64,000 nt of DNA from Prolixibacteraceae bacterium. GTDB taxonomy: Bacteria; Bacteroidota; Bacteroidia; Bacteroidales; Prolixibacteraceae. Below, in pieces: positions 26,500 to 35,756 of the stretch; the stretch's first letter is position 1, and every line of letters begins with the position of its first letter. The notes under the pieces are model-generated. The model was given only the letters and a program-made list of their open reading frames with translations. It did not search any database and was not told the DNA's origin. The translations under genes and the position numbers were made by a program. Location: contig DMSQ01000082.1 in assembly GCA_003457135.1 (NCBI GenBank), positions 15,069 through 79,068 on the forward strand. Direction: 5' to 3'.

Positions 26500-26692
26500 G
26501 GTTCCGTTAGGAACCAACGATCGGTAAAATTAATGAAGAAATACTTTTCTTTTGTCCCGTACGGGACAAAACTTATTCGGCAATTCTTATTTTCTACCGA
26601 CCTGTTTTCCCTACGGGAAATTTTTATCAAGGTTTTGACAATAAATGACCATTAATGACGTGTAAACAAATGACAACCATTGACACCAAAAT
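26500..26692. repeat. Three small palindromes followed by decamer words (hemH upstream gap)
   Basis: GGTTCC-GTTA-GGAACC (26500-26515), TTTTGTCCCGT-ACGGGACAAAA (26550-26571, perfect 11-bp arms) and TTTCCC-TAC-GGGAAA (26606-26620) start 50 and 56 nt apart and share a (T)CCCgTA(C)GGGA core. From 26645 the decamer word follows (ATGACCATTA, ATGACGTGTA, ATGACAACCA, TTGACACC). No gene lies in 26450-26720. Confidence 0.75.
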
Positions 26693-26720
26693 TCTTCCAG
26701 TTGCGACCAACCACTGAATA

Positions 26721-29363
26721 CTACTTGAGATTCAAACTCACCCTAATCCCTGCCGACCTGTATTTACCATTTTCGAAACCTGCCACTGCTTCCACATTCA
26801 GCAGAAAGAAAACCTGTTTAAGTCCATATCCTATTTCAGTATAGTTTTTCAGTTCAGGAGTAGAAAGGAAATTCACAAACAGATTTTCAGAGAATGGTGA
26901 ATTTTTGATGATGGGAAGTTGTTTCAGGATTAAACGACGTGATTCCCAATTGGCATGAGCATCAATAAAGGATTTCTGGGTTGAGTATTCATAAAAGGGC
27001 AACAATCTGAAACTGTTTTCGCTGCTAATGAACATGAACCTGGTTGGTTGCGTATTGAAATGCTGATATTCCTCAAAATAGACTTTCGATGAATTGATGA
27101 ATTTGCCGGTACTTATGTTGTATGAAAGGTGCTCATCAATACCGAATTTCACTTTTTGCCGCAGACCGATTTTTACCAGGTCAAAACGGGTATCGCTCCC
27201 AAAAACTCCGGAAAATGCTCCTTTATAGACCAGCGAATAGGTCGGGTATTTGCTTTCAGCATACATTTTGGTATGGTTGCGGATGGAATACCGGTGGTGC
27301 GGGGTATATTCCAGAACCAGCCGGCCAATCAACGATTGATGTTTTTCTAACTGCCAGGGCAATAAAGTTTTGTTTGCAGGAATATTCGGTTGAATCTCCC
27401 GGTCGTCGTATTTAATTAATGAATAGCTGGAATGATTGGTTAAAGGGCTATTTTCGCTGTAATCAAGTGTAACATTGAGGTTCAGCCCGTTTGACAGATC
27501 ATGGCTGGTCATTAATTGAAGAAAATCGCGCCGGTAAAAACGTTTGTAATTTTCTTCGAGCCAAATGGTATGGAAATCGTTGGACATCGTATTTAATCCT
27601 GAAATCCGGTTATAATCAGTCGTGGCAGTTCCGGCAGAAACCGAAAACCATCTGTTTGTCATTCCATTTAACCGCCGTTGATACGAAAATTCAACATCAA
27701 GTTTCTTCCGTACAAAAGCATAGGCAAAAGTTGGATTAAAACTTTTCATTCGTCCGGTACTGTCCGATTTGTAATAGCTGAAAGGCAATTCCAACCTCAG
27801 TCCGTCAACCGAATTAAACGAAAGCAGGGTAGGATTTTTCAGGCTTGGAATAGTAAACCGTTCATATTGTTTGATGGAGTCAATGGAATAATCATAGTTT
27901 TTACCTATAACCAAATGTTTAATCTTAAATTTACGTTTCGAGTCGCGCAGCGAATCCTGAAATTCAGGCTTAGCTGATACCAGCAGGAATGAATCCTTCT
28001 TGACAAAGCTTATCTTCTCGGACTCGGTTAATGGAATTGGCCGTAAAGTGGTCCAATAGGCCGAATCATTATTGACCTTCTTTTGGCTAACCTGAAAAGT
28101 TGATTTGATTTCAATAGGTTCAGGCGGACTGTTCCGCTCGGTTTCCAATCTGATGAGGCGGTTAAGCTTTTTGGTATCACGGTTGCTCATCACGGATTTC
28201 CGCATTAAAGCTTCCATCTGCTTTTGTGCTTTCGACTTTTCCTGATTTTGCTGAACCAATTTTGCATCAGCATAAATATCGTCAGTTACTTGTTGATCCT
28301 GAAGTTGCTGTTTTTTCATCCGATCAAGGAAAGTGTGATCCAGTGCGGCATTCAGGGTTGTTTCATATTCCGAGATGGAGGCCACATACCTGAATTTCAT
28401 CTTCAGGCCCAAACCCGAAAAATCCATATCGAAATCGAGGCTCACCGGCATCCAGGTATTTTTATTGACTTCGGCATAAAGCTGATGAACTTTCACATCC
28501 GTCATCGGAATATGTAATCTCAGATCGGCTGAATGAATGTTCCAGAAAACATCGGCAATATAAATGTATCCCGAAAACACATCGTTCCCGTTGGTTTTGG
28601 GAATCACCAGTATTTTATTGATGGTTTTTCCCTGATCCTGAAAAACGCCATCGAGCCTGAACCGATATACTTTCATCGCATTCTTTCCAACCGGAGAAAC
28701 GACCCCGTATTTTTCAGCATCATACAAATTATTGGTAATCATGCCCATCGGCGATGTATTATTGTCCTTTCCCGATGAATGCATAGCTAAAACCTGTTGT
28801 TTTATTTTATCAGGCAACTCGAAATCAATTTTGCTGACGGTTTCCATTACAAAAGCTTCATTCTCCTTCATGCCACCCTTTTTCATCTGTTTTTCGAGCA
28901 GGAATGGTATCTTTTCAAAAATACCCGATCCTTTCAGATACACTTTGCACGAATATTTCGAAACTTGTTTTTGGTAATACGGAGCCATAGCAATAGCCCG
29001 CCGCATGATGAAATAGGCCGGATCTTCGCCCGATGCCAGAATTTTGGTTTCCGGTATCTGGTAATCCCGTGGAATAAGCTGAACATTGATTTCCTGAAAA
29101 GAATTACCGATCGCCAGCTCAAAGTCTTGAGTCTGATATCCAAGATACTGAAATAAAACCTTCCAGTTACCTTCAGGCAGTTTCAAATCATATCGCCCCT
29201 CAATATTGGAGGTGGTTCCGGTTGATAATTGTGGAATGTAAATGTTTGCAAACGGAACAGCTTCACCCTGAGTGTTGGTAATGCGACCGCGGATGCCCTG
29301 AGCATTTGATACTGCAATTGAAAAGCTAATAAAAAAAAGAGGAAATAAAATTCGGATAATCAT
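26721..29363 (-). CDS. DUF5686 protein with N-terminal carboxypeptidase-regulatory domain
   Basis: An approximately 880-residue outer-membrane protein. Signal peptide MIIRILFPLFFISFSIAVSNAQ, then a CarboxypepD_reg-like domain (GIRGRITNTQGEAVPFANIYI, residues 22-105), then the DUF5686 region with YFIMRRAIAMAPYYQKQV, and a C-terminal barrel ending in GKYRSAGIRVSLNLK. The N-terminal part resembles SusC-type TonB-dependent receptors but no plug domain follows. DUF5686 proteins are common in Bacteroidota and of unknown function; an outer-membrane transporter or channel is plausible. The ATG at 29363 is chosen because a -7 box (29391-29398) lies just above it. Confidence 0.88.
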   Translation of the reverse strand: MIIRILFPLFFISFSIAVSNAQGIRGRITNTQGEAVPFANIYIPQLSTGTTSNIEGRYDLKLPEGNWKVLFQYLGYQTQDFELAIGNSFQEINVQLIPRDYQIPETKILASGEDPAYFIMRRAIAMAPYYQKQVSKYSCKVYLKGSGIFEKIPFLLEKQMKKGGMKENEAFVMETVSKIDFELPDKIKQQVLAMHSSGKDNNTSPMGMITNNLYDAEKYGVVSPVGKNAMKVYRFRLDGVFQDQGKTINKILVIPKTNGNDVFSGYIYIADVFWNIHSADLRLHIPMTDVKVHQLYAEVNKNTWMPVSLDFDMDFSGLGLKMKFRYVASISEYETTLNAALDHTFLDRMKKQQLQDQQVTDDIYADAKLVQQNQEKSKAQKQMEALMRKSVMSNRDTKKLNRLIRLETERNSPPEPIEIKSTFQVSQKKVNNDSAYWTTLRPIPLTESEKISFVKKDSFLLVSAKPEFQDSLRDSKRKFKIKHLVIGKNYDYSIDSIKQYERFTIPSLKNPTLLSFNSVDGLRLELPFSYYKSDSTGRMKSFNPTFAYAFVRKKLDVEFSYQRRLNGMTNRWFSVSAGTATTDYNRISGLNTMSNDFHTIWLEENYKRFYRRDFLQLMTSHDLSNGLNLNVTLDYSENSPLTNHSSYSLIKYDDREIQPNIPANKTLLPWQLEKHQSLIGRLVLEYTPHHRYSIRNHTKMYAESKYPTYSLVYKGAFSGVFGSDTRFDLVKIGLRQKVKFGIDEHLSYNISTGKFINSSKVYFEEYQHFNTQPTRFMFISSENSFRLLPFYEYSTQKSFIDAHANWESRRLILKQLPIIKNSPFSENLFVNFLSTPELKNYTEIGYGLKQVFFLLNVEAVAGFENGKYRSAGIRVSLNLK

Positions 29364-29390
29364 ACATTCAGTGATTTGGTGAATGACAAC

Positions 29391-29398
29391 CAAAAATA
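29391..29398 (-). promoter_or_regulatory. -7 box of the DUF5686 gene
   Basis: TATTTTTG followed by G on the minus strand. The implied start near 29384 rules out the upstream ATG at 29393. Confidence 0.4.
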
Positions 29399-29461
29399 AA
29401 GGTTTTTGAAACGATCCTGTTTTAATGTATGTTAAAAAGATGAATGATTAATCAAATTAGT

Positions 29462-29812
29462 TTAGCCCCTTTTATGGTGCGGCATCTCCATGGGTATTTC
29501 AAACGAAATTTCTACCACTCCTTTAAATTCACCATTTTCCATCCAGGGAGTTTGGTGAATCATTTTGTGAATGCCTCTTTTTTCTATAGTATAAGAATTC
29601 GGAATAGGCTCTGCCAACATTTTCAAAAGGAAAGTCCGGGCAGGTTCAGGATGACAATCAATCAGGCTTTTGCCTATTAAATCATAGTCGCCTGATTTGG
29701 CAAATTCCTTTTCTGAAAGGTCATTCATATAAACCACAATTCCTTCGCGGTTGCAAACCGTAATTGCCCCCAAAAATCCATCCGTCCAGTTCATTTCATT
29801 ATGCTTTTGCAT
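29462..29812 (-). CDS. Stand-alone PAS-domain protein
   Basis: A 116-residue cytoplasmic protein that consists only of a PAS fold: GAITVCNREGIVVYMNDLSEKEFAKSGDYDLIGKSLIDCHPEPAR, then the C-terminal sheet TPWMENGEFKGVVEISFEIPM. No output domain is attached, so it could be a small sensor that binds a ligand or partner. The first ATG (29812) overlaps the stop of the GH16-like gene by 14 nt; another ATG at 29794 would remove the overlap. The gene ends 99 nt before the DUF5686 start codon. Its partner is unknown. Confidence 0.8.
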   Translation of the reverse strand: MQKHNEMNWTDGFLGAITVCNREGIVVYMNDLSEKEFAKSGDYDLIGKSLIDCHPEPARTFLLKMLAEPIPNSYTIEKRGIHKMIHQTPWMENGEFKGVVEISFEIPMEMPHHKRG

Positions 29813-31235
29813 GTTGATAAAACCTTACCCAATCTATTTCGAAGCGGTGAGGTAAACTGCCAACAGGTTCAGAAACCACGATGGAGGCTGCATTCAGGTG
29901 CATGGTATGTGAAGGCACATTGAGATCAATGGATAAAATTTCCTTTTCATTGATTTTCCATATTAATGAGCCGGCGCTCCATTCAAGCCTGAAAATATAG
30001 AATTCCCCGGATTTCAATCCCGAAATACTCCTACATTCACTATGAATTCCACTATCTGTTTTCGTTAATGTACCAAGCCTGTTTTTCAGTCCCATTTCAA
30101 CCAGATTAATTTGAGGCGAACTCTCCTCTCCCAACAAATAGATCGAATCAATAAAATGACTGGAAGGTGAATACTTCACTTTAGCTTCCAGAATTCCATG
30201 ATTCCACCATTCCCCTCCGGCGGTAGAAATGATTCCTGAGGTATAGTCGTATTCCTGTTCCACAAATCCGAACGGCATATGCCATTGCATTCCATTGGTC
30301 TTTTCTTTTCGAACCTCAATTTTCAGCGATTTCCCATCAACCAGTACGTTTTTGCCATCGGTAAACGCCTGCAGATCGCCAACCTGCGAAAAATTCCGGC
30401 CCAATGCTTCATTGGCCCAATGTGATTGGGTCATCCATTTTTGAGTATCCAGCTTATGCGAATCAAAATGATCCTCGAAAACCAATTGCCATTTTTTGAA
30501 AAAATCAAAAGCACTGGAATCTTTATATTTCAGGTAATTAATTACCTGAGGCATTTTTTTCATTTCCGAAAACCGTTTTTCTTTAGCTGCATCCTCAGTC
30601 TTATCCCATTTTTGCTTGTCTTCAAGATAGGCAACCCGGGCTTTAAATTCAACAGAAGTTGTCATATTCCGAAGTTCTTCCCTGCGCTTCAGTTCGGGCG
30701 AATCCTTCATCAATTCAAAATTTTTCAATGCCGACGACATCCTGAAATGTTTAAAAAACTGAATATCTGCCGATTTCTTCACCTGTTGAAATTCAACATA
30801 TAAGACATATTCTGCAGATTCTTTTCCTTTCTTCTTTATAGCCGCATACGAATGGATTTCAACAGCAGCTTTTAATTCTTTGTAATGCTTTAAATCTTCT
30901 GAAACTGAAATTTTTTCAAACCGTTTCAACTCTTCCGACTTCAGAGTAGAGTCATATTTTTGTAACCATCTGTTTTTGTCCAGCTTTTTCAATTCTTTCA
31001 ATAGTGCCTCTTCCCTACTCCCCCTGAGAGAAAGATGCTGAAGTTCAACTTTCTTTTGTTTGAAAGCAGCCGAATTAATCAGCGACTCAAGTGCAAGATA
31101 CTCCTTGAGCTCATCGGACTGTTCAAACTCACGGTACATGCGGAAATCAGCGAGCAAAGTTTCATGAGTTGCTTCAATTTTCGCGGTTGATTTAATCAAT
31201 CCGAAAGCGCTGGCAAAAAATAATCTTAACGACAT
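29799..31235 (-). CDS. GH16-like protein with N-terminal helical repeats and altered catalytic acids
   Basis: A 478-residue protein in two parts. Residues about 20-245 are charged helices with a recurring pattern of aromatic-xx-L-xx-S-xx-L-K-x-Y/F (YREFEQSDELKEYLALESL, EELKRFEKISVSEDLKHYKEL, ALKNFELMKDSPELKRREEL). Residues about 250-478 resemble a GH16 beta-sandwich (LVFEDHFDSHKLDTQKWM, GILEAKVKYSP, FEIDWVRFYQ). The GH16 active-site motif ExDxxE reads QINLVE here, so the nucleophile Glu is Gln and the Asp is Asn, and the protein is probably not a normal hydrolase. No convincing signal peptide. It may bind glycans. It overlaps the PAS gene by 14 nt. Confidence 0.75.
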   Translation of the reverse strand: MSLRLFFASAFGLIKSTAKIEATHETLLADFRMYREFEQSDELKEYLALESLINSAAFKQKKVELQHLSLRGSREEALLKELKKLDKNRWLQKYDSTLKSEELKRFEKISVSEDLKHYKELKAAVEIHSYAAIKKKGKESAEYVLYVEFQQVKKSADIQFFKHFRMSSALKNFELMKDSPELKRREELRNMTTSVEFKARVAYLEDKQKWDKTEDAAKEKRFSEMKKMPQVINYLKYKDSSAFDFFKKWQLVFEDHFDSHKLDTQKWMTQSHWANEALGRNFSQVGDLQAFTDGKNVLVDGKSLKIEVRKEKTNGMQWHMPFGFVEQEYDYTSGIISTAGGEWWNHGILEAKVKYSPSSHFIDSIYLLGEESSPQINLVEMGLKNRLGTLTKTDSGIHSECRSISGLKSGEFYIFRLEWSAGSLIWKINEKEILSIDLNVPSHTMHLNAASIVVSEPVGSLPHRFEIDWVRFYQHAKA

Positions 31236-31369
31236 ATCCGGTTTTTTATTGGTCTGAAATTCGAAGTTTTAAAAATAACAAATAAAACAAAGATCACTAC
31301 TTTTTTCGTTCTTCGGGTAAAAAACGCTATTTTCACGATAAAATTATATAGTCAGAAAATACCGCCATC

Positions 31370-32494
31370 ATGAAATATTTCGAAAAGTTCGTTTTTACTT
31401 TAGTTTTGACATTTTTCCTGAATGTGGGTTTTGCCCAGAATTTTCTAAAATCGGATTTCAAACCAAATAAAACCTATATATTACTGGCACATCCTACCGT
31501 GCAAAACCTCGAAACCATTCAGTTTCTTCTAAGCAACCACATCCTGCAACTATCTGATGCCGAATTTATTGGCGTTTACTCTACGCACGAAGCATACGAT
31601 TACACTCGTTCAGTTGAACTCATCAATAAACCCGAAATGAGCAAATTTCATCTTCAGGAAATTGTTGCTTCTGAAACTCCTGACCACATTTTTAAAATGA
31701 ATGAGTGGACAAAACCTTTCAAAAACTTATTTGATCACTCTGCCGGTATTTTCTTTTTTGGCGGCCCCGATATTCAGCCCGAAATCTATGGACAAAAAAA
31801 CCTTTTTTCCGAAGTCACCGATCCGAACCGCCATACGTTTGAACTTAGTTTACTGTTTCACCTGCTTGGAGGCAAACAAAATGAAGAATTTTCGCCCTTC
31901 CTGAACGAGAAGCCCGATTATTTCGTTACCGGTTTTTGCCTCGGGCTTCAAAGTATGAATGTGGCTACCGGAGGAACACTGACTCAGGATATTCCGGCCC
32001 AAACCTATCAGAGAAAGACTGCGGAGGAATCCCTGAAATTGAAAAAAGACCAGTTGCACCGCAACTACTGGCAGGAAATCTCAAAGGATACGCTTTTGAT
32101 GGGAATTAATTTTCATCACATTCAATATACCGCTCACCCATTCTTCCTGAAAACAGTTAAAGCAGAAAAGGAACTGAATCCTTTGGTATTAAGCAGTCAC
32201 CATCAGTCCATTGATGAATTGGGAAAAGACCTGATTGTGACAGCAATTTCGATGGATGAACAGGTTATAGAAGGCATTCATCACCGTATCTATCCCAATG
32301 TATTTGCAGTTCAGTTTCATCCTGAAGTACCTGCTCTTTACAAAGAAGGTAAAAAGTTGAAGTTCGCCCCTGAAGATACTCCAAAATCATATTACGAAAT
32401 CCTTTCTCCTGAAGATCGTTCATTTCACCTGAAATACTGGGAAACGATTTCAAAGGCAATTGCAGCATCAGCCAAATCTCAAAAGAAAAAATAA
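31370..32494 (+). CDS. Secreted peptidase C26 / class-I glutamine amidotransferase-like protein
   Basis: A 374-residue protein with a signal peptide (KYFEKFVFTLVLTFFLNVGFAQ). The class-I GATase triad is visible: the nucleophile Cys in VTGFCLGLQSMNVATGG (about residue 190) and the His in FAVQFHPEVPALY (about 320). The same arrangement is used by gamma-glutamyl-gamma-aminobutyrate hydrolases (C26). FFFGGPDIQPEIYG matches the family pattern before the elbow. Export is unusual for this fold, so it may cleave gamma-glutamyl peptides in the periplasm, but its substrate is unknown. A perfect 14-bp inverted word array follows the gene (32508-32619). Confidence 0.75.
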   Translation: MKYFEKFVFTLVLTFFLNVGFAQNFLKSDFKPNKTYILLAHPTVQNLETIQFLLSNHILQLSDAEFIGVYSTHEAYDYTRSVELINKPEMSKFHLQEIVASETPDHIFKMNEWTKPFKNLFDHSAGIFFFGGPDIQPEIYGQKNLFSEVTDPNRHTFELSLLFHLLGGKQNEEFSPFLNEKPDYFVTGFCLGLQSMNVATGGTLTQDIPAQTYQRKTAEESLKLKKDQLHRNYWQEISKDTLLMGINFHHIQYTAHPFFLKTVKAEKELNPLVLSSHHQSIDELGKDLIVTAISMDEQVIEGIHHRIYPNVFAVQFHPEVPALYKEGKKLKFAPEDTPKSYYEILSPEDRSFHLKYWETISKAIAASAKSQKKK

Positions 32495-32507
32495 ACTTTC
32501 GTTGAGT

Positions 32508-32619
32508 TTGTTGTCGTTGTTATCAGGTTGTCAAAGTTGCGTTGTTCCGAACCTTAGGGTTGGACCATCCTAATCCAAACCCAACTCAAAAACAATAACC
32601 AATACAACAACGACAACAA
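32508..32619. repeat. Inverted word array after the C26 gene
   Basis: TTGTTGTCGTTGTT (32508-32521) pairs perfectly with AACAACGACAACAA (32606-32619). Inside, GGGTTGGA and TCCAAACCC can also pair. The arms are rich in TTGT and ACAA words, so this is a further member of the hairpin-word class. It fills the gap up to the prfC leader. Confidence 0.75.
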
Positions 32620-32700
32620 TTATAACGATCACAACCATCTTCAACAATTATTTCTTCTTACTCAGTCCTTCCATCCTTCAATTCCTATCAGATAAAGTTC

Positions 32701-32708
32701 TACTTTTG
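32701..32708 (+). promoter_or_regulatory. -7 box of prfC
   Basis: TACTTTTG followed by C, 14 nt before the ATG at 32723; transcription would start near 32714, giving a very short leader. Confidence 0.45.
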
Positions 32709-32722
32709 CAGCTTCAAAAAAA

Positions 32723-34306
32723 ATGGATTCAATGAGTAATCAAACAGAAATACGCAGAAGAAGAACTTTTGCCATCGTTAGTCACCCCGATGCCGGAAAA
32801 ACTACTTTAACCGAGAAATTGCTGTTATTTGGAGGCGCTATCCGGGTTGCCGGCGCTGTAAAAAGCAATAAAATCAAGAAAGCTGCCACTTCCGACTTTA
32901 TGGAAATCGAACGCCAGCGCGGTATTTCGGTTGCAACTTCAGTCATGGGTTTCGAATACGATGGTTACAAGGTAAACATTCTGGACACTCCCGGTCACCA
33001 GGATTTTCAGGAAGATACGTTTCGCACCCTGACTGCCGTTGACAGTGTAATAATTGTGATAGATGCTGCCAAAGGCGTTGAACCGCAAACCGAAAAACTG
33101 ATGAACGTTTGCCGGATGCGAAAAACACCGGTTATCGTATTCATCAACAAACTCGACCGCCCCACCCAGGATACTTTTGAGTTGCTCGACGATATTGAAC
33201 GGCAACTGCAAATAAGTATCAATCCGCTAAGCTGGCCAATCAATAATGGCCCTGATTTCAAAGGCGTTTACAACATTTACAATAAAAGCCTGAACCTGTT
33301 TAAAGCCAACGTTCAGGATATTGAACCGGGTATCGCTTTTAACAACCTTAACAGTCCGGAACTCGAAAAGCATATTGGCAAAGATGCACATAAATTACGT
33401 GAAGAATTGGACATTGTTTATGGAGTCTATCCACCATTTCACCATGATGAATACCTTGCAGGTGATTTAGCACCTGTTTTCTTCGGAAGTGCGCTGTACA
33501 ATTTCGGTGTTCAGGAATTACTTGATGCTTTTGTAAAAATTGCCCCCTGGCCGCGTCCGGTTCAGACCGAAGAACGTTTAGTTAATCCTGAAGACGATAA
33601 ATTCAGCGGATTCGTGTTTAAGATTCATGCCAACATCGATCCCAATCACCGCAGCCGGATAGCATTCGTAAAAGTTTGCTCCGGAAAGTTTGAGCGGAAC
33701 TGCATGTACAAACAGGTCCGCACCGGAAAGAGCTTCCGCATTTCGAGCCCGACAGCATTTATGGCTTCCCAGAAAGAAATCATAGAGGACGCCTATCCCG
33801 GCGATATCGTAGGTTTCCCTGATAACGGATCGTTCATTATTGGCGACACTATTAGTGAAGGCGATGACATCCATTTCAAAGGGCTGCCAAGCTTTTCTCC
33901 TGAATTGTTCAAGTTTGTCGAGAATGCCGACCCAATGAAAACCAAGCAGTTGAACAAAGGTATTGATCAGTTGATGGACGAAGGAGTTGCCCAGTTATTT
34001 ACCAGCCAGTTCAACGGACGAAAAATAATCGGAACAGTTGGCCAGCTCCAATTCGAAGTGATTCAGTACCGTCTGGAACACGAATACAACGCCAAATGCC
34101 GTTTCGAACCGATGCAAATGTACAAAGCATGTTGGATCCAGAGCGACAACCCCAAAGCTTTGACCGAATTCAAAAACCGCAAACATCAGAAAATGGCCAA
34201 AGACAAACGCGGCCGCGATGTATTCATGGCCGATTCGCAGTTTATTCTCGACATGGCCCAAAGCGAATTTAAAGATATCAGGTTTCATTTTACTTCTGAA
34301 TTTTAA
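32723..34306 (+). CDS. prfC: Peptide chain release factor 3
   Basis: GTPase that removes RF1/RF2 from the ribosome after peptide release. The 527-residue protein has G1 HPDAGKTTLTEK (about 20), the switch II DTPGHQDF, the NKLD motif in FINKLDRPT, and the RF3-specific C-terminal domains. A second Met three codons in is possible as start. It has its own -7 box. No cotranscribed gene is close, as a VapBC-like pair begins convergently 82 nt later. Confidence 0.96.
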   Translation: MDSMSNQTEIRRRRTFAIVSHPDAGKTTLTEKLLLFGGAIRVAGAVKSNKIKKAATSDFMEIERQRGISVATSVMGFEYDGYKVNILDTPGHQDFQEDTFRTLTAVDSVIIVIDAAKGVEPQTEKLMNVCRMRKTPVIVFINKLDRPTQDTFELLDDIERQLQISINPLSWPINNGPDFKGVYNIYNKSLNLFKANVQDIEPGIAFNNLNSPELEKHIGKDAHKLREELDIVYGVYPPFHHDEYLAGDLAPVFFGSALYNFGVQELLDAFVKIAPWPRPVQTEERLVNPEDDKFSGFVFKIHANIDPNHRSRIAFVKVCSGKFERNCMYKQVRTGKSFRISSPTAFMASQKEIIEDAYPGDIVGFPDNGSFIIGDTISEGDDIHFKGLPSFSPELFKFVENADPMKTKQLNKGIDQLMDEGVAQLFTSQFNGRKIIGTVGQLQFEVIQYRLEHEYNAKCRFEPMQMYKACWIQSDNPKALTEFKNRKHQKMAKDKRGRDVFMADSQFILDMAQSEFKDIRFHFTSEF

Positions 34307-34387
34307 AGCAAATTTCTACTGTGATTTTTTTTCAGCAGCAAGTGGCTAGCTGCAAGCGCCTGGCAAAAAAAACTAGATATATCGAAT

Positions 34388-34789
34388 TTATTGATTGTCA
34401 ATCCAATTCTCAATTCTGATATTATCCAATCGCTCAAATTCTCTCACATTTCGGGTGACAAGGGTCATGTCATTGACTATGGCCGTAGCGCCAATAAATA
34501 GGTCCAAATCACTTATAACTGTACCTTTTTGTTTTAGTCTGGCTTTTTCTTTGCCATATATTCTTATGGAATCAAAAATGGGAATGATGGATATCCTTTC
34601 TGCAAAATCCTCCACAACTTTTATATTCTGAGCCTTTTTCTGACTTTTCTCTGCCCCATAGATCAATTCAGCTAAAGTAACTTCAGAAATTGCAAATTTT
34701 TGAAAGCCAATCTTTCCTATCTTTTCTTTTAGGTCATACTGACCCTTGAAATAATAAATACAAATATTAGTATCCAGTAAGTAGTCCAT
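34388..34789 (-). CDS. PIN-domain toxin (VapC-like), module 1
   Basis: A 133-residue ribonuclease of the PIN family. Acidic active-site residues are seen in the first strand (MDYLLDTNICIYYFKG), in VTLAELIYGAEKSQ and in ISDLDLFIGATAIVND (Asp near residue 98). VapC toxins cleave tRNA or rRNA and are held inactive by the antitoxin encoded just upstream. The start codon shares one base with the antitoxin stop (TGATG), so the two are coupled. This is the first of three toxin-antitoxin modules in the 34388-40936 segment. Confidence 0.9.
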   Translation of the reverse strand: MDYLLDTNICIYYFKGQYDLKEKIGKIGFQKFAISEVTLAELIYGAEKSQKKAQNIKVVEDFAERISIIPIFDSIRIYGKEKARLKQKGTVISDLDLFIGATAIVNDMTLVTRNVREFERLDNIRIENWIDNQ

Positions 34790-35028
34790 CAGAATTCTTC
34801 AATTTCTTTTTTATTAATCCGTTCAGCGCGGAGTTCGTCAATTATTTCATCTGCACTTCTTACATCATCCCAAGCACCAAAACAAGAAGAAAAGTCGAAT
34901 TTATCCTTTGGCTTTTCTTCAATTGATTTGGTCAACTTAAAGATCATATCCTTTTTTGTTTCATTATCCCAGTTTCTCATAAACCTAAAATAATTCTTTG
35001 CTATTCTTTTTTCTGTTATTATGCTCAT
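34789..35028 (-). CDS. Antitoxin of VapC-like module 1
   Basis: A 79-residue protein (start at 35028, ATG) rich in Lys, Glu and Asp. It has no helix-turn-helix or ribbon-helix-helix pattern that I recognise confidently; it may be an antitoxin of the type that uses KFDFSSCFGAWDDVRSADEIIDELR as toxin-neutralising segment. The assignment rests on its size and coupling to the PIN toxin (stop and start share an A). A longer frame from 35058 is rejected, since a -7 box (35046-35053) lies inside it. Confidence 0.75.
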   Translation of the reverse strand: MSIITEKRIAKNYFRFMRNWDNETKKDMIFKLTKSIEEKPKDKFDFSSCFGAWDDVRSADEIIDELRAERINKKEIEEF

Positions 35029-35045
35029 TGCTATATTCTTTGAAT

Positions 35046-35053
35046 CAAAAATA
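35046..35053 (-). promoter_or_regulatory. -7 box of the VapC-like module
   Basis: TATTTTTG on the minus strand; expected start near 35039, 11 nt before the antitoxin ATG at 35028. Confidence 0.4.
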
Positions 35054-35183
35054 CACATTTTATTGAATGATTCATAGGATCAGTAATGTCCTAATTTATT
35101 TTATATAATCAACTAATCTCAAATGGCTAAAATTCTTTCACCTTTACCCAGAAGTTCTTACTTTTACAAAAAAGCAATAACCA

Positions 35184-35750
35184 ATGGACTTTTATCACAG
35201 CGACCTGTTTACCTATGGACTTCTTCCTCTGTTAATCTTTCTTGCCCGCATTACCGACGTAACCATTGGAACTGTCCGAATCGTGATGGTTGCCAAAGGA
35301 CAAAAAATGATCGCCCCAATTCTTGGATTTTTCGAAGTATTAATTTGGTTGCTCGCTATCAGTAAAATCATACAAAACCTGGATAACTGGGTTTGCTATG
35401 GGGCTTATGGCGCAGGCTTTGCCACCGGAAACTACATTGGAATGATCATCGAAGAAAAACTGGCGGTTGGCATTGTTCAGCTTCAGATAATAACACGGGC
35501 CGATGCACACAAACTGATTGAAAAGCTAAAAACCGACGGATATGGGATTACCCATCAGGAAGCCCACGGCGCTATTGAAGAGGTTTCGATTATATATTCC
35601 ATCGTCAAACGAACCGATTTACCTCATGTTATTGAAATCATCGGTACCTATAATCCAAATGCCTTTTACTCGATTGCCGATGTCAAATTTGTCAACAAAG
35701 GCTTGTACTCTTCCATAAACCCGATGCATTATTGGCGGAAAGGAAAGTGA
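35184..35750 (+). CDS. DUF5698/DUF2179 membrane protein (UPF0316 family)
   Basis: A 188-residue protein with three N-terminal transmembrane segments (TYGLLPLLIFLARITDVTIGTVRIVMVAKG, MIAPILGFFEVLIWLLAIS, WVCYGAYGAGFATGNYIGMIIEEKL) followed by a cytoplasmic DUF2179-type beta domain (VGIVQLQIITRADAHKLIEKLKTDGYGIT...). UPF0316 members are conserved across bacteria and have no known function. Related to the YitT protein at 21981-22904 by the shared C-terminal domain, but smaller. Single gene between the VapC-like module and the second blaI locus. Confidence 0.85.
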   Translation: MDFYHSDLFTYGLLPLLIFLARITDVTIGTVRIVMVAKGQKMIAPILGFFEVLIWLLAISKIIQNLDNWVCYGAYGAGFATGNYIGMIIEEKLAVGIVQLQIITRADAHKLIEKLKTDGYGITHQEAHGAIEEVSIIYSIVKRTDLPHVIEIIGTYNPNAFYSIADVKFVNKGLYSSINPMHYWRKGK

Positions 35751-35756
35751 AAAGTC

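Noticed and set aside
35123..35365. Open frame on the plus strand overlapping the UPF0316 gene
   Set aside because: It overlaps the recognisable membrane-protein gene in another frame and has no family pattern.
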